From contig JAXMBX010000002.1 of NCBI GenBank assembly GCA_046349635.1, positions 62,001 through 126,000 on the forward strand: DNA of 64,000 bases, read 5' to 3'. Shown here piece after piece: positions 63,252 to 64,000 of this stretch. This stretch comes from JAXMBX01 sp046349635 (GTDB lineage: Bacteria; Planctomycetota; Planctomycetia; Planctomycetales; Planctomycetaceae). The position numbers and the translations under genes were made by a program. The notes below the pieces were generated by a model that saw only the letters and a list, made by a program, of their open reading frames with translations, did no database searches and was not told where the DNA came from. The stretch's first letter is position 1. Each line of letters opens with the position of its first letter.

Positions 63252-64000
63252 GCGGACCTGAGTTGCTCCAGCGCCGATTGGACCTCGCTCATTTGTTCGC
63301 GCAACTGCCGGTTCTCCTGGACCAATTCGTCGACACGCGCCTCAAGTTCCTGCAGGCGGTGCTGCAATTCTCCCGAACCCGAGCTGCCCGATCCCGAACT
63401 ACGCAGTGCCGATCCTCCGGCAGATTCCGAGGAGGAGTCGTCCTCGGAACTGATGCGCGTGGGCGTCGGCCGGTTTTCACCGGCTGGATAGAGCGTGTGA
63501 TCGACCTCCGCTCCCCGCCGATCCAGCGATCCGTCCGATTCCACCAGCTGCAGGTCGATCAAACCCTGAAGCTCTTGCTTGAGTTGCTCCAGCGTGTCGA
63601 TAGCGGACATTCGGCTGGCGCGGACCCGCAACTCGCCGACCGATTGCCGGCCGCGGAGCAACAACTCCGTCAGGATCGCCAGTTGTGCCTCTGAGAGCGT
63701 AAACTTGTGCCGCATGTAATGCCGAAACCGCGCGGATCGACCCGACTCCGTATGAACGATCGCGACCAGCCCCAGCTCGCGCAGTTCATCCAGCACCCGC
63801 TCGACTTTCTCTTCCTCGTAATTGACGACCGGGTCCCGGTTGCTTTTTTGATTGCACCCGGTCGTCGTGGCCTTGAGAGTCAGCGGATAGACTTCAGGGG
63901 TCGTAAAGCCTTTCTCGATCAAAACACCCAGGACGCGCCGCTGTGCACGGTTCAGTTCACGCACCGGAGGCTGCTCACCAGCCGCGGAGGTAGGCTCATT
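63239..64000 (-). CDS. DUF480/YceH-family protein (5' partial)
   Basis: The frame is open from the right window edge; a GTG at 63964 is the first in-window candidate start, but the codons beyond it (reading NEPTSAAGEQPP) suggest that the true start lies outside. Residues from LNRAQRRVLGVLIEKGFTTP through GCNQKSNRDPVV and VLDELRELGLV match the two winged-helix domains of YceH-type proteins, which are of unknown function. The second domain includes LTLSEAQLAIL-like LSEAQLAILTELLLRG. After a Ser/Gly-rich linker comes a C-terminal coiled coil (LQELEARVDELVQENRQLRE), not present in the enterobacterial form. Confidence 0.88.
   Translation of the reverse strand, partial: NEPTSAAGEQPPVRELNRAQRRVLGVLIEKGFTTPEVYPLTLKATTTGCNQKSNRDPVVNYEEEKVERVLDELRELGLVAIVHTESGRSARFRHYMRHKFTLSEAQLAILTELLLRGRQSVGELRVRASRMSAIDTLEQLKQELQGLIDLQLVESDGSLDRRGAEVDHTLYPAGENRPTPTRISSEDDSSSESAGGSALRSSGSGSSGSGELQHRLQELEARVDELVQENRQLREQMSEVQSALEQLRSALGG

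Overview
The window looks like a chromosomal segment of a planctomycete. The evidence is gene content: an FHA-fused Tad-type ATPase, a pseudokinase joined to PEGA and formylglycine-enzyme-like domains, DUF1571 and DUF1559 proteins, an orphan VWA protein and a LRR lipoprotein. Both ends cut through genes: the frame at the left edge is open from base 2, and the DUF480 gene at the right edge is open to base 64000.

Region 1 (1-15955, + strand) is one compact run of twelve genes built around a Tad/type II-like secretion core: a TadE-like pseudopilin with a long coiled coil, a CpaB/SAF-like protein, an FHA-CpaF fusion ATPase, TadB and TadC. After these come a second FHA protein, a membrane pseudokinase with PEGA and FGE-fold domains, a VWA/TPR protein, a TPR/FGE-fold protein and a trypsin-like protease. 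No Flp pilin, secretin or prepilin peptidase is visible. Region 2 (15991-18690) is a graveyard of three genes broken by several frameshifts each: an amidohydrolase, an HpcH/HpaI aldolase and a DUF1559 protein.

Region 3 (18681-49191) is the most interesting part. It encodes a candidate phosphorelay: a 1370-residue hybrid histidine kinase, an NtrC-type sigma-54 activator and an Hpt protein. The kinase N-terminus lines up without gaps with the plant ETR1 ethylene-binding domain over its first two membrane helices, and the kinase also carries a LOV blue-light domain with the photoactive cysteine. Around it lie many small stress-type genes (DUF1328, CsbD twice, GlsB/YeaQ, DUF883-like, holin-like DUF1469, DUF4142, CsrA, lipoprotein, iron-permease-like) and a trehalose/alpha-glucan set (fused TreZ-TreY, MalQ, TreS-maltokinase, ROK glucokinase, HAD phosphatase). 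I found seven good -24/-12 (GG-N10-GC) sigma-54 promoter candidates in front of genes of this island. The simplest reading is a sigma-54 stress and trehalose regulon driven by the phosphorelay. Several small genes here (29-31 kb) are also frameshifted.

Region 4 (49317-56821, - strand) is a five-gene inositol-type catabolic operon: MmsA/IolA, IolD, IolE, an Nramp-related transporter and a 2-hydroxyacid dehydrogenase. Region 5 (57256-64000) holds a glycosyltransferase, a hypothetical protein, a LRR lipoprotein, a polytopic membrane protein and a DUF480 (YceH) protein. No tRNA, rRNA, CRISPR array, transposase or integrase was recognised.
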